Part shown: positions 25,110-33,651 of the stretch, piece by piece
Numbering within the stretch: position 1 is the first letter of the stretch
Layout of the letters: every line of letters starts with the position of its first letter
Source of the DNA: JAWLCQ01 sp041687095
Lineage (GTDB): Bacteria > Planctomycetota > Phycisphaerae > SM23-33
Direction of reading: 5' to 3'
Assembly: GCA_041687095.1 (NCBI GenBank)
Contig: JAWLCQ010000010.1
Location: 1-57,109 of the forward strand
DNA: 57,109 nt
The notes under the pieces: generated by a model
Database searches by the model: none
Told to the model about the DNA's origin: nothing
Seen by the model: only the letters and a program-made list of their open reading frames with translations
Translations under genes and position numbers: made by a program

Positions 25110-26888
25110 TCACAGCGCGTCGCGCAGGCGCTGGTACTCCGCGAGCAGGAGGGCGGGTTCGCGGCGGCAGCGGATGTGGGACCAGGGGAGGGGGGCGTCG
25201 GTGGGCAGCTCGCGGTGGGCGTAGAAGGCCGGGTCGATGCCCGTGTCCTCGAACGCCCGCGTCCAGCGGGCGTAGTCGAAGTGCTCATCCCAGGAGTCCA
25301 GGCGAGCCCCCGAGCGCCAGGCGGCCTCGATGGCCGCCCCGACCCGCCGGTCGCCGCGGGCGAGGACGGCCTCCAGGAGCGAGCGTTCGATGAAGTGGAA
25401 CTTCACGTTGACCGCGCTGCGTTGCGTGAGGTCGCGGAGGCGGCGGCGGACGGAGTGGAAGTAGTCCGCGTCGCGCATCGGGGCCCACTGCATGGGCGTG
25501 TGGGGCTTGGGGACGAACCACGACACGCTCGCCGAGATCGCGCCCCGCTGCCCGTCGACCTCCTTTCGCACGTCGGACAGGCGGCGGCAGAGGGAGGCGA
25601 TGGCGTCGAGGTCCTCCTCCGTCTCCCCGGGCAGGCCGGCCATGAAGTACACCTTCACGCTCCGCCACCCCGCCTCATACGCCGCCCGCACCCCCGCGAG
25701 CATGTCGTCCTCGGTGATGCGTTTGCGGATGGCGGTGCGGAGGCGTTCGGAGCCGGCTTCGGCGGCGATGGTGAGCCCGCCCTTGCGGACTTCGCTGGTG
25801 AGCTTGGGCAACTGGCGGAGCTGGGAGTCCACGCGGAGCGAGGGGAGCGACAGCGAGACGTTCCGCGGGGTGAACTCCGTCGTGAGGCGGTCGATGAGTT
25901 CGTCGAGCTGGGGGTAGTCGCTGGTGGAGAGGCTCAGCAGGGAGATCTCGCGGTAGCCCGTGTTCGCGACGGCGGCGCGGGCGATGCGGAGGATCTCGTC
26001 CACGCTCCGCGCGCGGACGGGCAGGCGGGTGGAGCCCGCCTGGCAGAAGCGGCAGGCGTTGGGGCAGCCTCGCATGACCTCGATCATCACGCGCTCGTGC
26101 ACGCCCTCGGAGAGCGGGACGAGGGGGCGTTCCATGGCGGGGGTTTCGGCGAGCGAGGGCAGGCAGGCGCGGGGGATCTCGGCGGGCACGTCGTCGCGCG
26201 TCGGCCGCACGGCGGCGGGGGCGTCGAACCGGGCGGCCGTTTCGTAGTCCGGGGCGTAGAAGCGGGGGACGTAGACCGACGGGACGGTGCGGGCTATGGC
26301 GAGGAGCTTGTCCTCCCGCGTCGCCCCGGTGCGCTTGAGGTCGCGGAGGAGTTCGACGAGTTCGCGGAGGGGCTCTTCCCCGTCCCCGGGGATGAACAGG
26401 TCGAAGAAGTCGGCGAGGGGCTCGGGGGAGTCGGCGAGCGAGTCGCCCCCGACGACGAGCGGGTCGTCCTCCCCGCGGTCGCGGGCGTGGAGCGGGATCC
26501 CCGCGAGGTCCAGCATGGTCAGGACGTTGGTGACGCACAGCTCGTACGGGAGGGAGAAGCCCAGGACGTCGAAGTCGCGCAGGGAGCACCGCGTCTCCCA
26601 GCCGAACAGCGGGACGCGCTCGGCGCGGAGGACGGCCTCCATGTCGGGCAGCGGGGTATAGCTGCGGTCGCAGGCGACGGCGGGCAGCTCGTTGAGCATG
26701 TGGTAGAGCACCTGCGACCCCAGGTGCGAGATGCCGATCGTGTACGTATCCGGGAACGCCAGGGCGACGGTGACGTCCGCGGCGGCGGGGTCGGGGCAGC
26801 GGGCATTGATCTCCAGCCCCACGTACTGCCCGGGGCGGGAGACGCGGGGGAGGACGCGCTGGCTCAGGATGTCGGCGTAAGACTTCAT
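25110..26888 (-). CDS. B12-binding-type radical SAM protein (TIGR03960-like)
   Basis: A protein of 592 residues. The N-terminal half resembles a cobalamin-binding domain (VTVALAFPDTYTIGISHLG, PLVVGGDSLADSPEPLADFFDLFIPGDGE); the radical SAM cluster motif is GCPNACRFCQAG near residue 275, with GGLTIAAEAGSERLR and YFMAGLPGETEEDLDAIA downstream. Architecture and length match TIGR03960, often found with a TIGR03936/DUF2344 partner that is not present here. The substrate is unknown; YgiQ-like and tRNA-modifying functions have been considered. It is on the same strand as the ferredoxin gene 106 bases upstream. Confidence 0.88.
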   Translation of the reverse strand: MKSYADILSQRVLPRVSRPGQYVGLEINARCPDPAAADVTVALAFPDTYTIGISHLGSQVLYHMLNELPAVACDRSYTPLPDMEAVLRAERVPLFGWETRCSLRDFDVLGFSLPYELCVTNVLTMLDLAGIPLHARDRGEDDPLVVGGDSLADSPEPLADFFDLFIPGDGEEPLRELVELLRDLKRTGATREDKLLAIARTVPSVYVPRFYAPDYETAARFDAPAAVRPTRDDVPAEIPRACLPSLAETPAMERPLVPLSEGVHERVMIEVMRGCPNACRFCQAGSTRLPVRARSVDEILRIARAAVANTGYREISLLSLSTSDYPQLDELIDRLTTEFTPRNVSLSLPSLRVDSQLRQLPKLTSEVRKGGLTIAAEAGSERLRTAIRKRITEDDMLAGVRAAYEAGWRSVKVYFMAGLPGETEEDLDAIASLCRRLSDVRKEVDGQRGAISASVSWFVPKPHTPMQWAPMRDADYFHSVRRRLRDLTQRSAVNVKFHFIERSLLEAVLARGDRRVGAAIEAAWRSGARLDSWDEHFDYARWTRAFEDTGIDPAFYAHRELPTDAPLPWSHIRCRREPALLLAEYQRLRDAL

Positions 26889-26994
26889 CGTGAGATTGTA
26901 CCGCGATGGCCGCACATTGCACGGCGCAGACGACGGGCCGCCCGAACGGGGGTCCGGTGCGGCCCGTGGATCGGAATCGGTGGACGCGGCGGAG

Positions 26995-27168
26995 TTACTC
27001 GCCGGGCTGGATCGCCTCGCAGGGGCACTCGCCCTCGCACTGGCCGCAGTCGATGCAGGACTCGGCGTCGATCTTGTACTGGGGATCGCCTTCCTTGATC
27101 GCCTCGACCGGGCAGACCGAGATGCAGGTCCCACAACCCGTGCACTTGTCCGTAATGACGTACGCCAT
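26995..27168 (-). CDS. 2[4Fe-4S] ferredoxin
   Basis: A 57-residue electron carrier. The first cluster motif is CTGCGTCISVCP (C9, C12, C15, C19) and the second is CIDCGQCEGECP (C38, C41, C44, C48), spaced as in clostridial-type ferredoxins. A strong AAAGGAGAAGG ribosome site lies just upstream of ATG 27168. It could supply electrons to the radical SAM enzyme downstream or to the oxygen-defence enzymes upstream. Confidence 0.95.
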   Translation of the reverse strand: MAYVITDKCTGCGTCISVCPVEAIKEGDPQYKIDAESCIDCGQCEGECPCEAIQPGE

Positions 27169-27326
27169 GAACCTTCTCCTTTGAACCGGGACGGTGATAC
27201 CGTGATGGCCCTCCCGCCGTTCCGGACCCGTCGTCCGGACACACCAGCGGAAACGTCCAAGATACCGCAACGGCGGGGAGGGGCTCAAGGGGTTCTGGCG
27301 GTCTTTTCCGGGCGGGAGAGTGGAGG

Positions 27327-27450
27327 AATGACGTAAGGACGAGTGACGAATGACCAATGGCGGAGCTGACGCCGCTTCGGGCCTCCCGCGGACCGGGGAG
27401 CGTTGGCAGCCGGCCATTGGTCATTCGTCACTACGTCATTGCGTCATTGG
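27327..27450. repeat. Heptad-repeat inverted element (ATGACGA type)
   Basis: GTGACGAATGACCAATGGC (27343-27361) is a perfect 19-bp complement of 27413-27431. Outside these arms, ATGACGT-type units extend the pairing on both sides. It overlaps the 3' end of the flavodiiron gene by a few bases. Confidence 0.8.
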
Positions 27451-28673
27451 CCCGTCACGGTGGGCGTGCGGGCGGGGTTCTTGGCGAGGCGGTCGGCGAG
27501 GGTGCGCCCGAGCGTGTAGCACTCCGCGAGGGTATCGGGCGAGGGGCGGTACTTGGCGCGGACCGGGGGCCCGACGAGTTCGACGTTCATGTCCTCGAAG
27601 ACCTTCTGGATGTGCTTCGTGGACTCTCCGCCCCACCCGTACGACCCGAACACGCCGCCGACGAGGCCCTTGGGCTTGAGGCCCTGGACGTAGGTGAGGC
27701 AGTCGGCGAGGGTGGGGAACATCTGGTTGTTGATGGTGGGGGCCCCGGCGACGAGGGCCCCGGCGTCGAGGAGTTCGGTGGCGACGTCGGAGCGGTGCAC
27801 GCCCCCGAGGGGCATGAGCTTGGGCTCGGCCCCGCCGGCGGCGAGGCCTTCCCCGATCGCCCTGGCCATCCAGTGCGTGCTCTCCCACATGGTGTCGTAG
27901 ACGACGACGGCGCGGCGGGTGCGGGTCTGGGCGGCGTAGCGGGCGTAGGCCTCGACGACGCGCAGCGGGCCCTGCCGCCAGATCGGCCCGTGGTCGGGGG
28001 CGATGACGTCGATGGGCACCCCGAGGCCCTGCAGCTTGTCGATGGCCTTCTGGATGAAGGTCGACAGCGGCAGGAGGATGTTGGCGTAGTACTTGCGGGC
28101 CTCGTAGTCGAGGACCCAGGGGTCGATCTCATCGGCGAAGCGGGCGTAGCTCGCCAGGTGCATCCCGAACCCGTCCTGCGAGAACAGCATCCGGTCCTCG
28201 TGCAGGTAGCTCACCATGCTGTCGGGCCAGTGGCACATCTTGGTCTCGGCGCAGGTGAGGGACGCCCCGCCGAGGTCGAGCGTCTGCCCGTCCTCGACGG
28301 GGGTGATGTCCCCTGCCGTGCCGAAGTACTCGTTCAGGGCCTCCACGCCCTTCTTCGACGCATAGACCGTTCGGGGCTCCAGGGCGCGGATCGTCTCCAC
28401 CAGCGCGCCCGAGTGGTCGGGCTCGGAGTGGTTGGAGACGATGGCGTCCACCGTCTTGGGGGGGACCACCGAGGCGATCCGCGCGAGCATCTCGTCGCGG
28501 TACGACGCCTTCACCGTGTCGATGAGCGTGACCTTGTCGGCGACGATGAGGTAGGCGTTATAGGTCGTCCCGCGCGACGTCAGATACCCATGGAAGTCCC
28601 GCACGGCCCAATCGATGGCCCCGACCCACCAGACGTGGTCGGTGACGGGTACGGCTCGGAATACGTCCTTCAT
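27444..28673 (-). CDS. Flavodiiron protein (FprA-type oxygen or NO reductase)
   Basis: Soluble enzyme reducing O2 to water or NO to N2O, a typical anaerobe defence. The 409 residues comprise a metallo-beta-lactamase-like diiron domain with H82, E84, D86 (NHSEPDHSG), H148 (MCHWPDSM), D167 and H228, then a flavodoxin domain (VVVYDTMWESTHWMARAI, GAPTINNQMFPTLADCL, FGSYGWGGE). All metal ligands are present. The ferritin gene ends seven bases upstream and its stop overlaps the ribosome site GGGAG, so the two are co-expressed. No rubredoxin gene is adjacent. Confidence 0.95.
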   Translation of the reverse strand: MKDVFRAVPVTDHVWWVGAIDWAVRDFHGYLTSRGTTYNAYLIVADKVTLIDTVKASYRDEMLARIASVVPPKTVDAIVSNHSEPDHSGALVETIRALEPRTVYASKKGVEALNEYFGTAGDITPVEDGQTLDLGGASLTCAETKMCHWPDSMVSYLHEDRMLFSQDGFGMHLASYARFADEIDPWVLDYEARKYYANILLPLSTFIQKAIDKLQGLGVPIDVIAPDHGPIWRQGPLRVVEAYARYAAQTRTRRAVVVYDTMWESTHWMARAIGEGLAAGGAEPKLMPLGGVHRSDVATELLDAGALVAGAPTINNQMFPTLADCLTYVQGLKPKGLVGGVFGSYGWGGESTKHIQKVFEDMNVELVGPPVRAKYRPSPDTLAECYTLGRTLADRLAKNPARTPTVTGQ

Positions 28674-28680
28674 CCTTGGC

Positions 28681-29169
28681 CTACTCCCGCTTGCCCAGGG
28701 CGTGATCGAGCATGAACAGGCCGTTGGGGGAGTCCTTGATGGCGGCGAGCTTGTCGCGGATCTCCTGGGCCGCCGCCTCCTCCTCCACCTGCTCGGTGAC
28801 GAACCACTGGAGCATGGCGGCGGTGGCGTGGTCCTTCTCGGCCTGGGCGAGTTCGAGGAGGTCGTAGATCATCCGGGTGACCTTGGCCTCGTGCTGGCAG
28901 GTGTCCTCGAAGGCGGCCAGCGGGGTGGCCCACTTGGTGGGGGGGGCGTCGATGGCGCGGAGCTGCACCGCCTTGCCGCGGTCGTTGATGTACGCGTAGA
29001 ACTTCATCGCGTGGGCGTTCTCCTCGCGGGCCTGCGCCTTCATCCAGCTCGCGAACCCTTTGAGGTTCGCCGCATCGAAGCACGCGGCCATCGAGAGGTA
29101 CATGTACGAGGAGTACAGTTCGGCATTGATCTGCTTGTTCAACGCCTCCAGCATCTTGTCGCTCAGCAT
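28681..29169 (-). CDS. ftnA: Non-haem ferritin
   Basis: Iron storage protein forming a 24-mer shell. The 162 residues start MLSDKMLEALNKQINAELYSSYMYLSMAA and include the ferroxidase ligands of this family in ELYSSY, REENAHAMKFYAY and the later EQVEEE segment. It lacks methionine haem ligands obvious in bacterioferritin. AAAGGA precedes ATG 29169. It shares an operon with the flavodiiron protein. Confidence 0.95.
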   Translation of the reverse strand: MLSDKMLEALNKQINAELYSSYMYLSMAACFDAANLKGFASWMKAQAREENAHAMKFYAYINDRGKAVQLRAIDAPPTKWATPLAAFEDTCQHEAKVTRMIYDLLELAQAEKDHATAAMLQWFVTEQVEEEAAAQEIRDKLAAIKDSPNGLFMLDHALGKRE

Positions 29170-29230
29170 TCGGGGTCCTTTCCGGTTCCAGGTTCAGTGT
29201 TTTATGCTGCCGTTGCTTTTCCGAGTGTCC

Positions 29231-29258
29231 AGCATACGCGCCGGGCGCCCGGACGCAA
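29231..29258 (-). promoter_or_regulatory. Ferritin promoter with a palindromic spacer
   Basis: The -35 box TTGCGT (complement of 29253-29258) and -10 box TATGCT (29231-29236) are 16 bases apart. The first 12 bases of the spacer are the perfect palindrome CCGGGCGCCCGG (29241-29252), a plausible site for an iron or redox repressor. Confidence 0.45.
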
Positions 29259-29328
29259 CGTTTTGTCGCGGCATTGTAGGCGCGTGGGCGGCGGTCCATG
29301 GGGGATTTTGCCGGTGGGGGGGTAGGGA

Positions 29329-29371
29329 AGTGAGCGGCCTTCTTTACCTGCAGAAAGGAAGGCCGCTCACG
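29329..29371. terminator. Strong hairpin between superoxide reductase and ferritin genes
   Basis: GTGAGCGGCCTTC pairs with GAAGGCCGCTCAC, extended by CTTT/AAAG around a short loop. No U-tract follows in either direction. It probably separates the superoxide reductase transcript from the ferritin promoter. Confidence 0.55.
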
Positions 29372-29402
29372 AAGCGGGACAAAGCAGAGAGTCGAGAGAA
29401 GT

Positions 29403-29804
29403 TCAGCGATCCCGCGGGACCGTGGTCTCCCACAGCCCGTGCCGCGAGCAAAACATCCGGACAACCACCGGCCCGGGAGGGAGGGCGAAGCACGCGCGCG
29501 GGTCCTGGCCGGGCGACAGGAAGGCCCGCAGCGCCAGGTCGCCCGCCAGGACCTCGATCCACTGCACGTGGTGGGTCGACGCCGACGGGTGTGGCGCGTT
29601 GGGCGAACCGACGGTGACGTGCAACTCCCCCTCCCGCCACCGGGCGACGGGGGTGTGCGCGGGACGGTGCGCCTCGGACGGGTTGGGCGCCTGGCGGATC
29701 ATGGGAACCCCGCAGCAGACGGGTTCCCCGGCCCCGGCGTCGAGGATTTCGACGACGATCCCGCACACCCCGCACTTGTAGATTTCGAGCCGCTCGACGG
29801 GCAC
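29403..29804 (-). CDS. Desulfoferrodoxin (2Fe superoxide reductase)
   Basis: Reduces superoxide to peroxide without making oxygen. The 133-residue protein has the N-terminal rubredoxin-like site C11, C14, C30, C31 (KCGVCG and PVCCG) and the C-terminal catalytic iron site with histidines in PAHTPV, HPSASTHHVQWIEV and the Cys-x-x-His of CSRHGLW. The usual Glu-Lys before the first catalytic histidine is replaced by Pro-Ala. It follows the thioredoxin-Tpx gene by six bases, so superoxide removal is coupled to peroxide removal. Confidence 0.93.
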   Translation of the reverse strand: MPVERLEIYKCGVCGIVVEILDAGAGEPVCCGVPMIRQAPNPSEAHRPAHTPVARWREGELHVTVGSPNAPHPSASTHHVQWIEVLAGDLALRAFLSPGQDPRACFALPPGPVVVRMFCSRHGLWETTVPRDR

Positions 29805-29810
29805 CGCCGC

Positions 29811-30899
29811 CTACTTCCCGCCCGCCTGGCGGACGGCGGCGACGGCGGCGTCGTAGTCAGGCTCGTGGGAGGTCTCCTCCACGATCTGCTTGTAGACGAC
29901 CTTGCCCTGGGGATCGACGACGAAGACCGCGCGGGCGAGCAGGCGGAAGTCCTGCATCTGCACCCCGTACTTCTGCCCGAACTCGCACCCGCGATGGTCG
30001 GAGGCGACGACGACGTTCTCCACCCCGTTCGCCCCGCACCAGCGCTCCTGCGCGAAGGGCAGGTCGGTGGACACCGTCAGGATCACCGCCTCGTCGTGGA
30101 GTTCGGAGGCGATGTCGTTGAAGTGCTTCGTCTCCTTGGCGCACACGGAGGTATCGAGCGACGGGACGGCGGAGATCAGGAGCGGTTTGCCGCGGAAGTC
30201 GGAGATCTTGACCTCGGACAGGTCGGCCTTGACGAGCTTTACGTCGGGGGCGGCGTCGCCCACGTTCACGTCGTTGCCCGTCAGCGTCACGGGGTTGCCC
30301 TTCATCGTTACGCCTTGCTTCGGCATGGCGGTCTCCTCGGGGTTGGCGGTTGCGGCGGCCTCCGGGCCGCCTTGTGGCATTATAGCCTCGACGGCCGTCC
30401 GGTAGACCCCCGCCTCCTGCACGCCCACCCAGCGCCCGATGGGCTTGCCCTGGTGGTAGAGGAACACCGCGGGCACGCCGCTCACCTGGTGCCGCCGCGA
30501 CAGGTCCGGCAGTTGGTTGGCGTTGACCTTGACGACCTTGAGGCGGCCGGCGTACTGCTGCCCGAGCGCCGCCAGCGTGGGGGCGAGCTGGCGGCAGTAG
30601 ATGCACGTGGGGGTGTAGAACTCCAGCAGGACGGGCTGCTCGCTCTCGAGCACCTCGCTGCGGAAGGCCTCCTCGCTCTCGATGGACGGCAGGGCCGCCA
30701 ACGCTTCCGCCCCCCCGGACGAGACCACCTGCGAGCGCGTGAGGAACGCGATCCCCAGGCCCAGCAGCGCGCCCCACAGCGCCCCCGTCCACGGGCTGGC
30801 CGTGAACGGACACGTCCCGCTGCGGCACTTGCCGACATACCCGATGATCCCGCCGATCACCGCCCCGGCGAAGAGCCCGACGATGAGTATCCAGGTCAT
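29811..30899 (-). CDS. Membrane-anchored thioredoxin fused to a thiol peroxidase (Tpx)
   Basis: One frame of 362 residues with no internal stop. Residues 1-60 match DUF6132 (two membrane helices around GKCRSGTCPF). Residues about 75-175 are a thioredoxin domain with the CIYC active site in FYTPTCIYCRQLAP. From about residue 192 a full Tpx begins (MPKQGVTMKGNPVTLTG), with peroxidatic and resolving cysteines in SLDTSVCAKET and AQERWCGANG. An internal ATG (30326) has GAGGAG upstream, so Tpx could also be made separately as 171 residues. AAGGAGAGG precedes ATG 30899. The fusion would place reductant and peroxidase together at the membrane. Confidence 0.85.
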   Translation of the reverse strand: MTWILIVGLFAGAVIGGIIGYVGKCRSGTCPFTASPWTGALWGALLGLGIAFLTRSQVVSSGGAEALAALPSIESEEAFRSEVLESEQPVLLEFYTPTCIYCRQLAPTLAALGQQYAGRLKVVKVNANQLPDLSRRHQVSGVPAVFLYHQGKPIGRWVGVQEAGVYRTAVEAIMPQGGPEAAATANPEETAMPKQGVTMKGNPVTLTGNDVNVGDAAPDVKLVKADLSEVKISDFRGKPLLISAVPSLDTSVCAKETKHFNDIASELHDEAVILTVSTDLPFAQERWCGANGVENVVVASDHRGCEFGQKYGVQMQDFRLLARAVFVVDPQGKVVYKQIVEETSHEPDYDAAVAAVRQAGGK

Positions 30900-30910
30900 G
30901 ATCCTCTCCT

Positions 30911-32218
30911 TCACTCGACGACGCGATACCCCAGGCTCTCGACCGCCGCCCGCAGCTCCGCCACGTCGTACCCCCGCCCGGTCACGCGGGCCTCCTTGGC
31001 CGGGAGGTTCACCTCGGCGGAGTCCACGCCCGGGGTCTCGGTCAGCGCCCGCTTCACCGAGGCCGCACAGTGCCCGCACGTCATCCCTTCGATGGACAGG
31101 CGGGTGGTCTGGGTCCGTTCGCTCGCTTCGCTCATGGTCGGGGCCTCCGTTTCGTGCTTTCGCAACCGGGGGACGTATCGAGTCGCCAGGGCATACGCCA
31201 GCAGCGCCAGCAGCCCCACCGCCGAGGCGAAGTTCAGCCACGCCGGCAGCATCCAGTGGCCCTCGTGGAGGTGTCCGCGGATGTCCCCGGCCGACAGGAT
31301 CTGATCCAGCAGCAGCCCGCCCAGGACGGCGGTGGCGGCGACGGTGGCGAGGTAGACGAGGGCGGTGCGGCGGCCCAGGACGCGCCAGAGGACGGCGATG
31401 GTGGCGGCGTTGGTGGCCGGGCCGGTCACGAGGAACGCGAACGCCGCCCCGGGGGAGACGCCCTGGTCGACGACGAGCATGAACGCCACGGGGACGGAGG
31501 CGGTGGCGCAGACGTACACGGGCAGGCCCAGCAGCATCAGCGCCAGGATCGCCCACAGGCCCCCGCCCAGGTACGGGGCGAGGAAGTTGTCGGGCATGAG
31601 GGCCGAGATCAGCCCCGCCAGCAGCAGCCCGATCACCAGCGTGGGCCCGATGTCGCGGGGGAGGTCGAGAAGCCCGTACCGCAGCGCCCGCCAGAGCTTC
31701 CCCCCGCGGCCCTCGCCCTGCTCCCCGCTGCAGCAGACGTCGGTGCAGGGGTCGGCGGTGGGGGAGACGGTTTCGGCGGCGGTTTCGATCTCGGGGGAAA
31801 CGGGCGTGTGGTCGAACAGCGAGACCAGCGTCCCGCCCACCACCCCGCTGATCAACGCCGCCACCGGGCGGAAGAGGGCGAACACGCCCCCCAGCAGGCC
31901 GTACGTCACCAGGATGGAGTCCACGCCCGTCTGCGGAGTGGACAGCAGGAAGCTCGCCGTCGCCCCCTTGCTCGCTCCGTGGCGATGCAGTGACGCCGAT
32001 ACCGGGATCACCCCGCAGGAGCAAAGCGGCAGGGGCACCCCGAAGAGTGACGCCTTGAGCACCGACCAGAATCCCTTCCCCCCCAGGTGCCGCTCCACCC
32101 ACGCGGGCGACAGCAGCACGCTGAGAAACCCAGCCACGATGAACCCGAACAGCAGGTACGGGGCCATCTCCATCAGGACGGCCCAGCCTTCCACGAGAAT
32201 CTCGAGTACGTAGTTCAT
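30911..32218 (-). CDS. SO_0444-type Cu/Zn efflux permease with a C-terminal heavy-metal domain
   Basis: A polytopic membrane protein of 435 residues of the ArsP/DUF318 permease type: MAPYLLFGFIVAGFLSVLL, the metal motif PLPLCSCGVIPVSASL, SFLLSTPQTGVDSI and TGPATNAATIAVL. A cytoplasmic Cys-rich loop (CTDVCCSGEQ) lies in the middle. The last 70 residues form an HMA domain with the metal-binding GMTCGHCAASV. Such proteins export copper or zinc. GAGGTG precedes ATG 32218. The gene is in the same tight run as TIGR02757, thioredoxin-Tpx and superoxide reductase genes. Confidence 0.9.
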   Translation of the reverse strand: MNYVLEILVEGWAVLMEMAPYLLFGFIVAGFLSVLLSPAWVERHLGGKGFWSVLKASLFGVPLPLCSCGVIPVSASLHRHGASKGATASFLLSTPQTGVDSILVTYGLLGGVFALFRPVAALISGVVGGTLVSLFDHTPVSPEIETAAETVSPTADPCTDVCCSGEQGEGRGGKLWRALRYGLLDLPRDIGPTLVIGLLLAGLISALMPDNFLAPYLGGGLWAILALMLLGLPVYVCATASVPVAFMLVVDQGVSPGAAFAFLVTGPATNAATIAVLWRVLGRRTALVYLATVAATAVLGGLLLDQILSAGDIRGHLHEGHWMLPAWLNFASAVGLLALLAYALATRYVPRLRKHETEAPTMSEASERTQTTRLSIEGMTCGHCAASVKRALTETPGVDSAEVNLPAKEARVTGRGYDVAELRAAVESLGYRVVE

Positions 32219-32240
32219 GTCACCTCGGCAGTGCTTACGA

Positions 32241-33038
32241 TCAGTCACTCTGTAAACGGGCGGGCAGGTCGTTTGGGTCCGACCGTTCCCGGATTCCCAG
32301 CCGCGTCAAGGCGAAGTCGTACCTCGCTGGGTCCTGCGGGCAGATCGACCGAAAGGCGGCCGAGACCTCCTCCGCCGTGCGCCCGTCCGCGGCGGACCGG
32401 CGCGTGGCTCCAAGCGCCCGGGCCATTCTATGCATATGCACGTCCACGGGCACCATGAGAAGTCGCGGCGAAACGCCCGTCCACCCCCCGGGATCCACCG
32501 CATCGCGGCGGATCATCCATCGGAGGTACAGGTGCAGGCGTTTGCACGCGCTGCCGGCGGCGGGGTCGGGGAGCAGGTGGGTCCGGGGGGCTCCGGCGGC
32601 GTGGAGGGCGGCCACCAGGGCGGTCAGCGCGGGCGTGATCGTCGCGTGTTCCGCTTGCACGTGGGAGGCAAGGCACGTTCCGAGCGATCCGTGTTCCCGC
32701 ACGATCGCCGCGGCGGCGGCGAGGAGGGCGGCGAGTTCGGCCCCGTCCGTGAAGCGATGCTTCACCCCCGCCAGGCGCTCTCGCAGCTCGCGGGCGGTGG
32801 CGGTGTGGACGGTGCGAGCGGGGGAGGGCCCCAGGCGGTCGAGCACCGTCCGCACGCTCTTGAGGATATGGCTCACCCGCCCGTACGCCAGCGACGCGGC
32901 GAGAAGCCCCACGACCTCCCGGTCGCCGGGGTCGGGGTAGTCGTAGAGGAACTCCAGCGGGTCGGGGTGGACGAACTCGCGGCGGGTATAGCGGTCGTAG
33001 AGGGAGTCGAGGCCGGTCTTGTATACGCGCAGGGGCAT
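32241..33038 (-). CDS. TIGR02757 (DUF2400) family protein
   Basis: A helical protein of 265 residues. DSLYDRYTRREFVHPDPLEFLYDY, REVVGLLAASLAYGRVSHI, LHLYLRWMIRRDAVDPGGW and LMVPVDVHMHRMARALG are the family's conserved blocks. The fold resembles helix-hairpin-helix DNA glycosylases, but no activity has been assigned. It is the first gene of a four-gene run. Its 5' side is a large repeat island. Confidence 0.9.
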   Translation of the reverse strand: MPLRVYKTGLDSLYDRYTRREFVHPDPLEFLYDYPDPGDREVVGLLAASLAYGRVSHILKSVRTVLDRLGPSPARTVHTATARELRERLAGVKHRFTDGAELAALLAAAAAIVREHGSLGTCLASHVQAEHATITPALTALVAALHAAGAPRTHLLPDPAAGSACKRLHLYLRWMIRRDAVDPGGWTGVSPRLLMVPVDVHMHRMARALGATRRSAADGRTAEEVSAAFRSICPQDPARYDFALTRLGIRERSDPNDLPARLQSD

Positions 33039-33651
33039 GTGTGCAGTATACCCCATGCGGGGGGCGGGGAGAGGGCGATTGGCTGGTTGACTGGTTGACT
33101 GGTTGATTGGTTGATTGGTTGATTGGTTGATTGGTGGATTGGTGGACTGGTTGGCGTTGGCGGGGCGCGGAACACGTCCGGAACGACAACGCCCCCGGCT
33201 GCGTCGGGGGGGGATCGCATCTCAGCGTTTCCGTGGCATGGGCGTCTCGCCCATGGATCCCACGGGCATATTGCCCGTGGCCTTCGGCGGAGAAACCTCT
33301 GTATGTTGGGGGGGGGTGACCTCGCAGCGAGGCCGCTGTCGCCTTTCGGCAGGGGCGAGACGCCCCTGCGACACACGGGCGAGACGCCCGTGCCACGGAG
33401 ATGCGACGTCCCTGTCCCCGCCCCCGCCGGGATCCCAAGGCGGATGGGCGCAGGGAGCCTCGAAAAAGGGGACTGGCTCCGCAGCGGCATGCTTCTCGCC
33501 GCGCAGGTGCCTGTCCCCTTTTTCGAGGCGGTGCGGGACTCATCGCCCGCACTCCCGTGAACGGTTGCCAATCAACCAATCAACCAGTCAACCAATCAAC
33601 CAGTCAACCAATCAACCAATCAACCAATCAACCAATCAACCACGCGCCGTC
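33039..33651. repeat. Composite repeat island bracketed by inverted octamer tracts
   Basis: TTGATTGG/TTGACTGG units (about 33078-33150) face CCAATCAA units (about 33566-33642). Between them lie a GGGGGCG-type palindrome (33189-33212), hairpins GGGCGTCTCGCCC and CCACGGGCAT-ATTGCCCGTGG (33241-33282), GGGGCGAGACGCCCC-type hairpins (33353-33396), and a left-truncated MITE with arms GCCTCGAAAAAGGGGAC (33457-33473 and 33513-33529) and end GTGAACGGTTGC (33557-33568). No gene is supported. Confidence 0.85.

Noticed and set aside
33078..33642. A CRISPR-like array or Gln/Asn-rich protein in the TTGATTGG tracts
   Set aside because: Units are 8 bp with no spacers, and the right tract is simply the complement of the left. 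The predicted proteins are translations of the tandem unit.
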